A DNA stretch of 64,000 bases. Source: Coriobacteriaceae bacterium (lineage in GTDB: Bacteria > Actinomycetota > Coriobacteriia > Coriobacteriales > UMGS124). Made by a program: the position numbers and the translations under genes. The notes beneath the pieces are model-generated. The model was not told where the DNA came from and searched no databases. It saw only the letters and a program-made list of their open reading frames with translations. Position 1 is the first letter of the stretch. Every line of letters begins with the position of its first letter. This document shows, piece after piece, positions 7,037 to 15,890 of the stretch. The stretch lies in assembly GCA_019421015.1 (NCBI GenBank), contig JAHZGC010000008.1:35542-99541 (forward strand). The letters run 5' to 3'.

Positions 7037-8437
7037 TTAATCCCCGTTGCCCACCAGGTTCTCGAGTTCCTTGCGCGTGTGGATGCCCAGCTTCTCGTAG
7101 ATATGCCGGGTGTGGGCGCGCAGGGTGCCGGGGGCGATCATGAGGTTTTGGGCGATGGCTTGGGTGTCCTTGCCCTTGGCGAGCTCCAGGAGCACCTCTT
7201 CTTCGCGGGCGGTCAGGCGGTAGGTTGCCACCAGGTACGCGCACGAGCTGGCCAGGCGGTTCTCGCGGTCCTGCTCCTGCTCGAGCGACGACCCGGCCGA
7301 AAGCACCCGCACGCCCCAGCGCGAGGAGAGCTCGCGTTCCGAGAAGATCAGGAAGAAGGCGCCTCCCAGCAGGGCGCAGGCCCCCACGGTGCTCGCCACG
7401 TGCGCGGCCCCGCTTCCCACGGCGTGCTCGAGCAGCGCGGAGCCCTGCTCCCCCAGCAGGCTGAATATCTGCAAGAACGCGTTAAAGGCAACCAGGGGCA
7501 CGATGGCGATGCCGGTGCTCTTGGCCAGGTCAAGCATGATGAGCAGCACGATGAAGCGCATGAGCGTGAAGCCCATCGAGATGCAGTACGACGAGATGAC
7601 CTGGCCAAAGAGGCCCTCGGTCGGGATGAGCAGCAGACCGCACACCATGATGGGCAGTGGGGCGCGCCAGAGCTTCGAGAGGTCCAGGCGCTGCGGAAAG
7701 AAGTAGGCCACCACGAGCACGGCGCAGTTCACGATGGCCGTCGAGAACGACGAGTGCCTGCCCGCCCCCGCGGCGAGCTCGTGCTGGTTCATCCCGTACA
7801 CGAGCGCAAAGGCGGCCACCACCGCGAACAGCTTCCAAGGCATCTCGAAGCGCGGGTATGGCCCGTGCTGGCGGTCCTGGGCGGGGATGGAGCCCAGGGC
7901 GCCATGCACCAGGGCCACGGCGACGACCGGCAGCGCAAAGGCGGCCACGACTGTCTGCGCGGCCCCGGCACCCGATAAAAAGAAGGCGAGCACCGACCCC
8001 AGGAGGCCGTTTCCCGACGTGTACACGGCTGCACGCAGCAGGCTCACGCCTGCGAGCATCTCGGCGTTGAGCATGGTGAACGTCAGGAACGCGACGCCGC
8101 CCATAATGGTCGCGAGCCCCCGTACGGATACGGGCACGCCCTGCGGAACGACGGGCACAAGCGCGAAGGCCGCCGAGGCCGCCAACATGCCGGCCAGCGC
8201 CGTGGCGAACACCCAGGCCTTTTGGGAGACGGGCACCAGCCGGCGGGAGCAGAGAAACACTGCGAGGGCCGTGGCCGTGTAGGCGAGGTCGAAGACGCCG
8301 TGGGAGAGCGGGACGAAGCCGGAGGTAGCGGAGAGGCCCACAAAGACCAGGGAGAGCCACGCTCGGGCGAACGCCAGGCCGAAGAAGGCGATGGCGTAGG
8401 GTCCCCACGGAAGATGTCGGCGCTCGTCCTGTTCCAT
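7037..8437 (-). CDS. Membrane-bound LuxR-family transcriptional regulator
   Basis: A 466-residue protein with about 12 hydrophobic segments across residues 1-380 and a LuxR-type helix-turn-helix at about 406-466 (LTAREEEVLLELAKG ... KLGIHTRKEL). The layout, a transporter-like sensor fused to a DNA-binding domain, is typical of a regulator family expanded in Coriobacteriia. It lies 44 bases downstream of the flavoprotein at 8482-10098 on the same strand, so the two are probably cotranscribed and the flavoprotein gene is its likely target. The start at 8437 (MEQDERRHLPWG) is chosen because hydrophobic sequence begins just after it; longer readings run through the neighbouring flavoprotein in the wrong frame. 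Confidence 0.9.
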   Translation of the reverse strand: MEQDERRHLPWGPYAIAFFGLAFARAWLSLVFVGLSATSGFVPLSHGVFDLAYTATALAVFLCSRRLVPVSQKAWVFATALAGMLAASAAFALVPVVPQGVPVSVRGLATIMGGVAFLTFTMLNAEMLAGVSLLRAAVYTSGNGLLGSVLAFFLSGAGAAQTVVAAFALPVVAVALVHGALGSIPAQDRQHGPYPRFEMPWKLFAVVAAFALVYGMNQHELAAGAGRHSSFSTAIVNCAVLVVAYFFPQRLDLSKLWRAPLPIMVCGLLLIPTEGLFGQVISSYCISMGFTLMRFIVLLIMLDLAKSTGIAIVPLVAFNAFLQIFSLLGEQGSALLEHAVGSGAAHVASTVGACALLGGAFFLIFSERELSSRWGVRVLSAGSSLEQEQDRENRLASSCAYLVATYRLTAREEEVLLELAKGKDTQAIAQNLMIAPGTLRAHTRHIYEKLGIHTRKELENLVGNGD

Positions 8438-8481
8438 GGAGCGGATTATACGCCGGTGACGGCCCTCGGGGGTGCGGGGTC

Positions 8482-10098
8482 TTACAACGACGCCACGTAG
8501 CGGCCGGTGAGGTAGCCGCTGGTGATGGCGCGGCCCACCGAGAGGCCCTCGACGTCCATGGGGTAGTCGACGCCGCCGTAGAACTGGCCGCTCGCGTTGC
8601 CGGCGGCAAAGAGGCCGGGGATGGGCTGGCGGTCGGCTCCCAGGCACTGCTGGTTCTCGTCCACCACCAGGCCGCCAAGGATGGCCGGCAGGCTGTTGGC
8701 GCCGCGGGGCACGGCGTAGAACGGGCCGTTCTCGATGGCGGTCAGGAAGGCGGCGCGCTTGCCGAACTCGGTGTCGGCCCCGGTGGCGCACAGCTCGTTG
8801 TAGCGGTTGATGGAGTCCACGATGACCTGCTCGTCGATGGGCTCGATGCCCCACTCCTGCTCCTCCATATAGGCGTTCATGTTGGCCGCGAGCTCCTCGA
8901 AGGTCTCGCCGCACACGAACTTGCTCTCGTCGGGGATCGGCATGTGGCCCACCTGGATCTGCACCTCGCCGGGGTACTCGGCGATCCAGGCATCTACGAT
9001 CTCGCGCCAGTTGGCGGGCATGATGGTGAAGAACTTGGCGGCCATGGGGTTCTGGTAGTCGTACTCGGCCAGGTAGGGGCGCACCAGGTTGTTGAGGTAG
9101 GCAAAGCTCAGGGTTTCGTTCATGAAGCGCTCGCCGTGGATGTCGAGGTTCAGGAACGGTACCTGCAGGCGGGTGAGGGCTCCGCCGCCGTGGACCATCT
9201 TGCTGTGGTTGACGGGCGTCATCTGGGCGCCGGCCCACATGCCCATGGCGAGGCCGCTGCCGTCGCGCAGCAGGGTGCCCATCTGGAAGCCGCGCACGTC
9301 GGGGCAGTAGTAGTCGCGCATCTCGGCGTTGCCCGAGTAGTCACCGGTGGCCAGGATCACACCCTTCTTGGCCTGGAACAGCACGTTCTCGCCGTTGGCG
9401 TTGGTGCAGATGACGCCCGTCACCGCGCCGTCGTCGGCCACCTGCAGCTGCACGGCGGGGTGGTTGTAGAAGAACTCCACGCCGTCTTCGGCCAGCTGGT
9501 CGCCGATCACGATGGCCGCCCCGCCATGGGCGCCCTCGACGTGGTTGTAGGTGTTGGCGTGCAGGTAGAAGGTGTAGCCGTTGTAGGTGCGCTCGGAGTC
9601 GTAGGGGTTGGAGTCGATGCCGCGGGCACTGGCGGTGTCGGCCCACCAGGCCAGGGCCTCCTGGGAGTTGCGGGCCCAGGCCTCGAGCAGCTTGCGGTTG
9701 GAGCGGTAGGCGTTCTTCTCAAGAAGGAACGCCACGCAGGCCTGCAGCCCGGCCTCGTCGGTCTTGGAGACGTCTACCGAGGCACCCATGTTGCCCGTGG
9801 AGAGCGGCTTGTCGATGTTCTGCACGCAGGCCACGGTGCAGCCGCCCTCGAGCGCCGTGTGGGCCGCGGCCAGGCCGGCCTCGCCGGCGCCCACCACGAC
9901 AACGTCGTACTCGTGGGTCTGGGCAAAGTCGGTGATGGGCTCGGGTCTCACGAGGAAGGAGGGGGCTCCGGCGGCCTCTGCGTCCTCGGCGGCCACGGCG
10001 TGGGTCAGCGGCAGCGAGGCGGCTGCGGCCATGCCAGCGGCGGCGATGGCGCTGCCCTTGAGGAAGTCCCTGCGGTCGATGGCGGTGCGTGCGTCCAT
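8482..10098 (-). CDS. Tat-exported FAD-binding reductase (fumarate reductase flavoprotein family)
   Basis: A 538-residue flavoprotein. Twin-arginine leader DRRDFLKGS at residues 8-16 with a hydrophobic core to about 37, FAD motif GAGEAG at 70-75, GERFMNE in the middle, and LFAAGNASG near the C-terminus. It should be secreted folded with FAD bound and act as a terminal reductase. A LuxR gene follows 44 bases downstream. About 115 bases upstream is a palindrome (GCTTAT, 4 bases, ATAAGC at 10213-10228), a candidate operator. Start chosen as the ATG directly before the Tat leader; AAAGGA lies 9 bases upstream. Substrate unknown. Confidence 0.92.
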   Translation of the reverse strand: MDARTAIDRRDFLKGSAIAAAGMAAAASLPLTHAVAAEDAEAAGAPSFLVRPEPITDFAQTHEYDVVVVGAGEAGLAAAHTALEGGCTVACVQNIDKPLSTGNMGASVDVSKTDEAGLQACVAFLLEKNAYRSNRKLLEAWARNSQEALAWWADTASARGIDSNPYDSERTYNGYTFYLHANTYNHVEGAHGGAAIVIGDQLAEDGVEFFYNHPAVQLQVADDGAVTGVICTNANGENVLFQAKKGVILATGDYSGNAEMRDYYCPDVRGFQMGTLLRDGSGLAMGMWAGAQMTPVNHSKMVHGGGALTRLQVPFLNLDIHGERFMNETLSFAYLNNLVRPYLAEYDYQNPMAAKFFTIMPANWREIVDAWIAEYPGEVQIQVGHMPIPDESKFVCGETFEELAANMNAYMEEQEWGIEPIDEQVIVDSINRYNELCATGADTEFGKRAAFLTAIENGPFYAVPRGANSLPAILGGLVVDENQQCLGADRQPIPGLFAAGNASGQFYGGVDYPMDVEGLSVGRAITSGYLTGRYVASL

Positions 10099-10212
10099 GG
10101 TGTGCGTCCTTTCGTGTGGAGGCGGCGGTCCGCGCCGGGGGTCCTTCGTCGCCGGCGCCCTGTGCGGCTCCCACAATGCCCCGTGGGGGGTGGGGAGCGC
10201 ATCTGCAAGGGG

Positions 10213-10228
10213 GCTTATCTTTATAAGC
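10213..10228. promoter_or_regulatory. Palindrome upstream of flavoprotein
   Basis: GCTTAT-CTTT-ATAAGC in the 208-bp gap between divergent genes at 10098 and 10307. AT-rich in an otherwise GC-rich stretch; candidate binding site for the linked LuxR protein. Confidence 0.4.
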
Positions 10229-10306
10229 GCGCCCTAAGCACAAGGCTTTTACCTGCGACGATGTGATATGCTGTCGACTATGAGACTACGAAGGGGTTGG
10301 TGCGCC

Positions 10307-12100
10307 ATGACAAATGTCGGTCGATGCGGGAACGGCGTTTTTTGCCATGGCGGCGCACGCATTCTCGACCTGAGCGGAGACCGTCGCCTACCCATCGGTG
10401 ACGACGGGTTTGAACGAGTGGCCAGCCGTTCTCTTTTTATAGATAAGTCTCTGCTAATCGCCGACGTGCTGAGCGGAAACTCTCTGGCGACCCTTTTTTG
10501 TCGCCCGAGGCGCTTTGGCAAGACGCTCGGTATGACCATGCTCAAGTCCTTTCTTGAACTGCCGCCCGATGGCGTGAGCAGGGCGCCACTTTTTGAGGGT
10601 TTGACGATATGGGACGCCGAAGGTGGCCGTTATCGCGTTGAGCAGGGGATACGACCGGTTATTTATATCAGCCTCAACGATGTGAAGAAGGCCACCTGGG
10701 AACAGGCCTACGAGGCCATTGCGGGTAAGATCGCGGCGGAATATGAGCGCCACGGGTATTTGGCGTCCAGCGACGCGTTGAGCCCGGCGCAACGCTCCCA
10801 TTTCGAGCGCATCCGTGCCCTTCAGGGTTCGCGCAACGACGTGGAGTCATCTCTGCGGTTGCTCTGCTCCTATCTACAGGCTCATCATGGCCGTGGCGTG
10901 GTCGTGCTTATCGACGAGTACGACGCACCGGTCATGGCGGCCCATGAGCGGGGTTACTATCGCGAGGGGGTGGATTTTCTCAAAGGCTGGCTCACCGGTG
11001 CGATTAAAGATGGCGGGGCGGCGTTGGATTTTGCATGCCTTACCGGCGTTCAGCGTGTTGCCAAAGAGTCCATCTTTTCTGACTTGAACAACCTGACGGT
11101 CGACACCGCCCTGGACCGCCACTTCGATGAACGCTTTGGTTTTACCGAAGAGGAGGTTGCGGCCCTCGCCGAGTATCTTGGCCACCCCCATCGCTACGAG
11201 GAGGTAAAGGCTTGGTATGACGGGTATCGTTTTGGCGATGTCGACATATATAATCCCTGGAGCGTTCTCAACTATTTTGGTAACTACTGCGAGCCCGGGG
11301 TTTACTGGGCCAACACCGCCACGAACACCGTGGTGGGCGATGCGGTCAAGTCATCGGACAACGATACCCTGTGCGATGTCTTTGCCCTGATGCAGCCAGG
11401 CGGCCAGGTCTGCAAGCCACTCGACATGGGGGTGGTTTTTTCGGAGTCGGGTGAGCGTAGCAACGCTTTGTGGAGCCTACTCTACCTGGCGGGATATCTT
11501 ACGACCGATGACGTCGCGAACCCGAGCAACCGTCGCATCAGGCGCAATCTGCGCCTTCCCAACCGGGAGGTGGCCGAGGTTTTTCGCACCGAGATCGTCG
11601 AGCGGTTCGAGCGGGAGGCCGGTGGCCAAGAGAGGCTCGACGCGTTCCACCGCGCTTTGGTTTGCGGTGATGTCGGGGCTTTGCAGACCGAGTTGTCGCG
11701 CATTCTCATGATAAGCGCCAGTTGCCGCGATCTTATCTCCGAAAACAGCTATCACATGCTGGTCATGGGATTGCTCTTTGGCGTGCCGGGTTACGGAGAC
11801 CCCGTCTCGAACCGCGAGGAAGGCTGCGGCTACTTTGACCTGCGGCTCGAAGCCGACCCCGATTTTCCGTGCGTCCCCAGCGGACGCGAGTCTCTGCCAG
11901 TCATTACCTTGGAGCTTAAGGTCATGAAGGCGATGGGCAATGAGAACCCCGACACGCGATTGGAGATTCTCGCAAACGAGGCGTTGGAGCAGATAGAAGA
12001 CCGGGCTTATGATGAGCGGGCCGGTGGTGAACGCCTGCGGTATGGCATCGCTTTTTGTGGCAAGGAGGTCTCGGTAGTTTCCCAGCTGTTGGGGAATTAG
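10307..12100 (+). CDS. AAA-ATPase-like / PD-(D/E)XK nuclease-like protein
   Basis: A 597-residue member of the family pairing an AAA-ATPase-like domain with a C-terminal PD-(D/E)XK-type domain, common and multi-copy in gut bacteria and of unproven function. Seen: RLPIGDDGFERV then LFIDKSLLIADVL, the Walker-A-like RPRRFGKT near residue 80, a VVLIDEYDAPV Walker B near 200, and LELKVMK with the nuclease-type E-x-K near 540. The start at 10307 is preferred because GAAGGGG lies upstream; an ATG at 10268 in the same frame has no ribosome site. The codons are visibly less GC-biased than in flanking genes, which with its solitary position suggests horizontal transfer. A defence or mobile-element role is possible but not shown. 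Confidence 0.85.
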   Translation: MTNVGRCGNGVFCHGGARILDLSGDRRLPIGDDGFERVASRSLFIDKSLLIADVLSGNSLATLFCRPRRFGKTLGMTMLKSFLELPPDGVSRAPLFEGLTIWDAEGGRYRVEQGIRPVIYISLNDVKKATWEQAYEAIAGKIAAEYERHGYLASSDALSPAQRSHFERIRALQGSRNDVESSLRLLCSYLQAHHGRGVVVLIDEYDAPVMAAHERGYYREGVDFLKGWLTGAIKDGGAALDFACLTGVQRVAKESIFSDLNNLTVDTALDRHFDERFGFTEEEVAALAEYLGHPHRYEEVKAWYDGYRFGDVDIYNPWSVLNYFGNYCEPGVYWANTATNTVVGDAVKSSDNDTLCDVFALMQPGGQVCKPLDMGVVFSESGERSNALWSLLYLAGYLTTDDVANPSNRRIRRNLRLPNREVAEVFRTEIVERFEREAGGQERLDAFHRALVCGDVGALQTELSRILMISASCRDLISENSYHMLVMGLLFGVPGYGDPVSNREEGCGYFDLRLEADPDFPCVPSGRESLPVITLELKVMKAMGNENPDTRLEILANEALEQIEDRAYDERAGGERLRYGIAFCGKEVSVVSQLLGN

Positions 12101-12331
12101 CGGGGTGGCGTCCCAGACGACGGCGGCCAAGCCTTCCGTAGACACTGCCGTCCCCAATGTAGCCGTCCGTTGACGCCCGCCCCCGAATGTCTATGCCTTC
12201 GGCCGCCCTCCCTATGGCGCCCCTGCGCGACGCCTCGCTACAATAGCCCGCCAAGGGGAGAGTCGCACGTCCCGCTGCCTTCTGTGCTGTGGGGCGGTTC
12301 AGAAGACCAAAAGGGGAGAGGAGCCCGCACC

Positions 12332-13069
12332 ATGACCTACCTGCTTATCCAGCTGTTTGCCGTGGCGTTTTGCCTGCTGGTGAGCCGTTCGCTGCGCCGC
12401 TACGCGCTGTGGTACTACGGGGGTGCCTTCGCGGTGCTCGCGGTGTTTTTCTACGGGGAGTTTTTTGGGCTGCCCGAGGTCGTTTGGCGACCGCTCTTCT
12501 ACACCATAGACCAGTGCATGTTGGGCACGGCCCTCTTTGTCGTGGTGATGTTCATTGGCGCAGTGCCGCGCGACTCCTGGTTTTCTCAGCGCCTGCGCCC
12601 CGTGCGGGGCGAGCTCAGCATTTTTGCCTGGATCCTTTGCCTGGGCCACCTCGTGTACCTCATGGTGATTCCGCGCCTGGTGCATATCGCCCTGACCATC
12701 GGGTTTGCCATGCCCATGGCAGTGGCGGGCCTCGTGGTGGCGCTGGTCCTGCTGGTGCTTTTGGCCGTGCTGGGCGTCACGTCGTTCAAGTGCGTGAAGC
12801 GCCACATGAGCGCCAAGGCGTGGAAGTCTGTGCAGCGCTGGTCGTACCTGTTCTACGCCCTGGTCTACGTGCACCTGATGCTGATGATCGCCCCCGTGGT
12901 GATGACGGGCGCGCCCAAGGCGGTGTTCACGGCCGTCGTGTACTCGGCTATCTTTGTGGGATACGGCGTGATGCGCGTGCGTCGCGCCCGTCTCGATGTG
13001 GCTCGCGTCGTGGACGGCTCCCACGTCGAGAAGATCTCGTGTCCGGCGGCCGGCTCGGTGGCTGCCTAA
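12332..13069 (+). CDS. Ferric-reductase-like transmembrane protein (MsrQ/YedZ-like)
   Basis: A 245-residue integral membrane protein with six to seven hydrophobic helices. The order of charged loops and the histidines in helices (LCLGHLVYL near 110, LVYVHLMLM near 185) match the ferric reductase-like domain that binds b haem and moves electrons across the membrane; MsrQ is the best-known small member. There is no MsrP-like molybdoenzyme next to it, so the partner is unknown; one of the exported flavoproteins of the window would be an attractive acceptor. ATG at 12332 follows AAGGGGAGAGGAG. Alternatives are any other small b-type cytochrome-like membrane protein. Confidence 0.75.
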   Translation: MTYLLIQLFAVAFCLLVSRSLRRYALWYYGGAFAVLAVFFYGEFFGLPEVVWRPLFYTIDQCMLGTALFVVVMFIGAVPRDSWFSQRLRPVRGELSIFAWILCLGHLVYLMVIPRLVHIALTIGFAMPMAVAGLVVALVLLVLLAVLGVTSFKCVKRHMSAKAWKSVQRWSYLFYALVYVHLMLMIAPVVMTGAPKAVFTAVVYSAIFVGYGVMRVRRARLDVARVVDGSHVEKISCPAAGSVAA

Positions 13070-13119
13070 GGGGTGTGACCCACGTTTATTTTGGGGCATT
13101 CCACGCAACCCTGCCATGC

Positions 13120-13184
13120 GGCCACGCCGGGATCTTTTGGACGAAATTCGGTTCCCAAGAACCCCGGCGTGGCCTGCTGTTGGT
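13120..13184. terminator. Long hairpin between convergent genes
   Basis: Perfect 12-pair outer stem GGCCACGCCGGG (13120-13131) / CCCGGCGTGGCC (13173-13184), with partial inner pairing TCTT..GG / CC.AAGA. Sits between the stops at 13069 and 13236, so probably stops both transcripts. Confidence 0.5.
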
Positions 13185-13235
13185 CCCGTTGTGCTGGCCC
13201 GGCCCGTTACGTCGGCCCCCGTTGCACCGACCCCG

Positions 13236-14216
13236 TCACACCTCCAGCGAGTACACCGCCCCGCCACGGTAGAACTTTCCGATAACATAGCGGTCGCTCG
13301 CGGCCTCGTTGGCAAGAAACACCTGGTTACCGCGGCTGTCGAGTCCCTCAGACATGGGGGGCACGCGCAGCTGCTCCACAAAGCTGCGTCCGTCTAGGCA
13401 GGTCAGCGGCGTATCTCGGCCGTCTATGCGGTAGGTTCCGTCGTCGGTAAAGCGGGCGGGGTCATACACCGCGAGGTTGGCGTCGCCGAGGCCCCATGAC
13501 CTCGACATCACCATACGCCCGTCGGCGGTGATGCACATGCCCTGCACCTTCGAGGGGATTGAGTACACCCGGGCCGCCTCCTCGGCAAAGCCGTAGCGTC
13601 CCGCGGGGTCGGCGGGGTAGGCGAGCATGATTGCGTGGTTGCGCGTGCCGTCGGGGGTGGTGATGTGGTGGCTCTTGGGCGTCTCAAAGTTCACCGGGTA
13701 GTAGAACTCCCCCACATAGAGCGTCCTGTGCTGCACGATCATGAAAGCCGGCACGAGCTCCAGCGGCACGTGGGCCAACGCCTGAACGAACCCGCCGTCT
13801 TCGCAGCTCAGCACCGCATCGAGGTCCATGACCGCGTAGCCGTCTTGCACGCTTAAAAACGCATAGTCCCCTGCCGCTGTGATCGCCGCGCCGTGGCCGC
13901 TGTACGTGCTCCCGTCGGCCAGCCGCACGAGCAGCCGCGAGACCGCCCCGTTTGGCCCCACCCGGTACAGCGGCGAGGCCGACCCGTCGTTCATATAGCC
14001 GCTGAACAGCCAGGTCTTGCTGCCTTTGCAGTAAAACAGGTCCTGGGGGATAAACCCTTCTGAAAGGCCCGGCAGCGCGATGCGCCGGGTGGCCGCACGG
14101 TAGAACGGCCGGTTTGTGAGTCGCACGTAGGCACGAACGCCGAGCACGGCCAGCGGCGCCGCCACCGCCAGGATCGCGCCGACTCGGGCAGCGGTGCGCA
14201 GGGGAGAGGGACGCAT
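13236..14216 (-). CDS. Membrane-anchored protein of unknown function, possible beta-propeller
   Basis: A 326-residue protein with one N-terminal transmembrane or uncleaved signal segment (about residues 10-30) and a large exported domain. The exported part has repeated short strands with Gly-Asp turns (for example LVRLADGSTYSGHG, ITAAGDYAFLSVQDG, CITADGRMVMSRSWG), suggesting a beta-propeller, and ends with a hydrophobic strand. I do not recognise a named family. The thioredoxin gene starts upstream on the same strand with 12 bases between stop and start, so the two are probably cotranscribed; whether they share a task in the envelope is a guess. Confidence 0.7.
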   Translation of the reverse strand: MRPSPLRTAARVGAILAVAAPLAVLGVRAYVRLTNRPFYRAATRRIALPGLSEGFIPQDLFYCKGSKTWLFSGYMNDGSASPLYRVGPNGAVSRLLVRLADGSTYSGHGAAITAAGDYAFLSVQDGYAVMDLDAVLSCEDGGFVQALAHVPLELVPAFMIVQHRTLYVGEFYYPVNFETPKSHHITTPDGTRNHAIMLAYPADPAGRYGFAEEAARVYSIPSKVQGMCITADGRMVMSRSWGLGDANLAVYDPARFTDDGTYRIDGRDTPLTCLDGRSFVEQLRVPPMSEGLDSRGNQVFLANEAASDRYVIGKFYRGGAVYSLEV

Positions 14217-14228
14217 GGCGGGGCCGCC

Positions 14229-14537
14229 TTACGCCACGAGGCGTTCGAGCTCGGCGATGGGCTGCTCGCCGGTCGTGCTCTGCACAGCCATGCCGTCCTC
14301 GAACAGCACGAAGGTCGGGTAGGCCTCGGGGGCGTAGATGTTGGCCAGCTCGGGGGAAGCGTCCACATCGACCTGATAGGTGGTCACCTCGCCCATCTCC
14401 TCCCGGGCGAACTCGTTCACGATGGGCATCTCGCGCTGGCAGTGGGGGCACCAGGTGGCAAAGAACTCCACGAGCACCTTGCCCGGCGCGTCGATTACCT
14501 TGCTCTGAAAGTTGCTCTCGTTGAGGATCTCGATCAT
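14229..14537 (-). CDS. Thioredoxin
   Basis: A 102-residue thioredoxin-fold protein with the active site ATWCPHCQRE at about residues 25-34; Cys-Pro-His-Cys is the DsbA-like version of the redox pair, rather than the Cys-Gly-Pro-Cys of housekeeping thioredoxins. A cis-proline segment (YPTFVLFEDG) is present. No signal peptide, so cytoplasmic. The start at 14537 is fixed by GGAGATGCCGCC directly before the ATG; the longer open frame lacks a site. Likely cotranscribed with the membrane-anchored gene downstream. Confidence 0.92.
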   Translation of the reverse strand: MIEILNESNFQSKVIDAPGKVLVEFFATWCPHCQREMPIVNEFAREEMGEVTTYQVDVDASPELANIYAPEAYPTFVLFEDGMAVQSTTGEQPIAELERLVA

Positions 14538-14743
14538 GGCGGCATCTCCTTCGGTCGCTGTTTGGTCGGAACGCGGGGCCGCTCCCCGGATGCCGCCGGG
14601 GTGCCCCCATTTGCTCCTCACAGCTCGCTGCGAGGTTGTCCACCGGATACCCGTCGGGGCAGTGGGGTCCGTTGCGGCGGCCGCCGTGCCATCCAAATGA
14701 CATGTTTACGCTTGATAAATAGGTGAACTGCTCGTGTCTATAC

Positions 14744-15145
14744 CTATGCCGAGGCCTGCTCCGATGCCTGCCCCTGAGACGCAAGTCCCAGACGCTGCTC
14801 GAGCCAGTGCTGCAGCACCAGCGCCTGGTTGTGCTCGGTGTCGTGGGCGGCGTAGAGCAGCGTGACCTTCTGAATCGACGGATCACCGGCGAGTTTCTCC
14901 GCAAACGCCGCGGCGGCAGGGTTGGCGTCGAGCTCGCCGACGTACTTCTGCTCGAAGGCGGGCCAGTGGGCGACCTCGTGACCAAAGGCATGGCGCAGCT
15001 CGGTGGAGGGGGCAAGGTCCTTGGCCCACAGGTCGTAGTGGACCTCTTCCTTGGTCAGGCCGCGGGGCCACAGGCGGTCAACCAGCACCCGGTAGCCGTC
15101 GGTGGGGTCGTAGGGTTCGTACACACGCTTGGTGAGGATTTCCAT
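14744..15145 (-). CDS. DUF488 family protein
   Basis: A 133-residue protein with the DUF488 hallmarks: a short KRVYEP start, VLVDRLWPRGLTKEE near residues 20-35, and a HALGHE-like FGHEVAHWPAF segment followed by VTLLYAAHDTEHNQA. Full length for the family. Its biochemical role is not established. The ATG is preceded by a moderate GACGGGGG site. Solitary gene. Confidence 0.88.
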   Translation of the reverse strand: MEILTKRVYEPYDPTDGYRVLVDRLWPRGLTKEEVHYDLWAKDLAPSTELRHAFGHEVAHWPAFEQKYVGELDANPAAAAFAEKLAGDPSIQKVTLLYAAHDTEHNQALVLQHWLEQRLGLASQGQASEQASA

Positions 15146-15254
15146 GGGTGCCCCCGTCCTTCTTGAACGATAGCTCAGACAGCTCAGAAGGGCGTGTACC
15201 CCATAGGACGGCCCGGGATTCTTGGGGAGGGGCGTTCCCGGGCACCTTAGGCGC

Positions 15255-15655
15255 TTTCCAAGGGTTTCTATTCACTGGTGTACGACCACCCGTTGGAGAC
15301 CTGCCTGTCCTTTGGTGAAGAGGTCTCTTACTACATCGAGAAGGGCATCGCCCGGCAGGTAACCCAGGAAGAGGCCCTATCGATTCTGGAACGCTCCGTC
15401 GAGGAGGGGATGATTCTGCAGAGCGCTTTTACCAAGGATTCCGAGATCATCTGCTCGTGCCACGGAGACTGCTGCGGCATCTTGGGTACCTACCAGGCCA
15501 TCGGCGTCGAGGGTTGTGAGACGGCATCGTGCTTTAGGAACAACTCCAACTATGTTCTGAACTACGATGAGGACGCCTGCATTAAATGCGGCATGTGCGC
15601 CGAGCGCTGTCCCATGTTTGCCATCACGATGGACGAGTTTACTAAGGGAAGGTAG
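15255..15655 (+). pseudogene. C-terminal remnant of a TAT-type 4Fe-4S protein
   Basis: About 130 codons in frame, first possible start GTG at 15278, that correspond to the last third of the intact protein at 52715-54211. Both share ETCLSFG / ETCIFMG, GIARQVTQEE / GYGRQVTPEE, the cysteine block ICSCHGDCCGILGTYQAIG / IMCQCCLCDCGVMGAYHAYG, and a 4Fe-4S site (ACIKCGMCAERCPMFAI). The exported N-terminal ~330 residues and the second 4Fe-4S site are absent, and a TAG interrupts the frame at about 15249. There is no ribosome site before 15278. Read as a gene relic, though the short protein might still be made. Confidence 0.8.
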
Positions 15656-15689
15656 GGCGTCGGTTGCAGGTATGAGCCTGTGAGAACAT

Positions 15690-15730
15690 AGAGAGGGTCG
15701 GGGGTGGTGCCTTTCGGCCCTCTCTTTTTG
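15690..15730 (+). terminator. Intrinsic terminator
   Basis: Stem AGAGAGGG (15690-15697) / CCCTCTCT (15718-15725) followed by TTTTTG; ends the remnant's transcript. Confidence 0.65.
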
Positions 15731-15762
15731 TACGTCTTTTTGTACGCAAGCTTTTCCACCAA

Positions 15763-15804
15763 AAGAGCCCCCGCGCCGAATGGGGGTTCGGCGCGGGGGC
15801 TCTT
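15763..15804. terminator. Bidirectional intrinsic terminator
   Basis: Perfect 18-pair stem (AAGAGCCCCCGCGCCGAA at 15763-15780 and its complement at 15787-15804) with a 6-base loop. T-run on the minus strand side, suited to ending the flavoprotein gene that stops at 15891. Confidence 0.8.
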
Positions 15805-15890
15805 CATAAGCGGCCGGCGGGCACGGGGCCAACCGGCCGCTCCCTATGAAGGGCGTTTAGGGCATCGCGAGCGGATCGCTCGTCGTTGCC

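Noticed and set aside
12299..13381. Minus-strand open frame of 360 codons over the ferric-reductase-like gene
   Set aside because: His/Arg-rich translation without domains; the plus-strand reading is a clean multi-helix membrane protein with a ribosome site.
15278..15655. A genuine small ferredoxin gene
   Set aside because: It aligns only with the C-terminal third of the 52715 protein, has no ribosome site, and an in-frame TAG lies just upstream where homology seems to continue.
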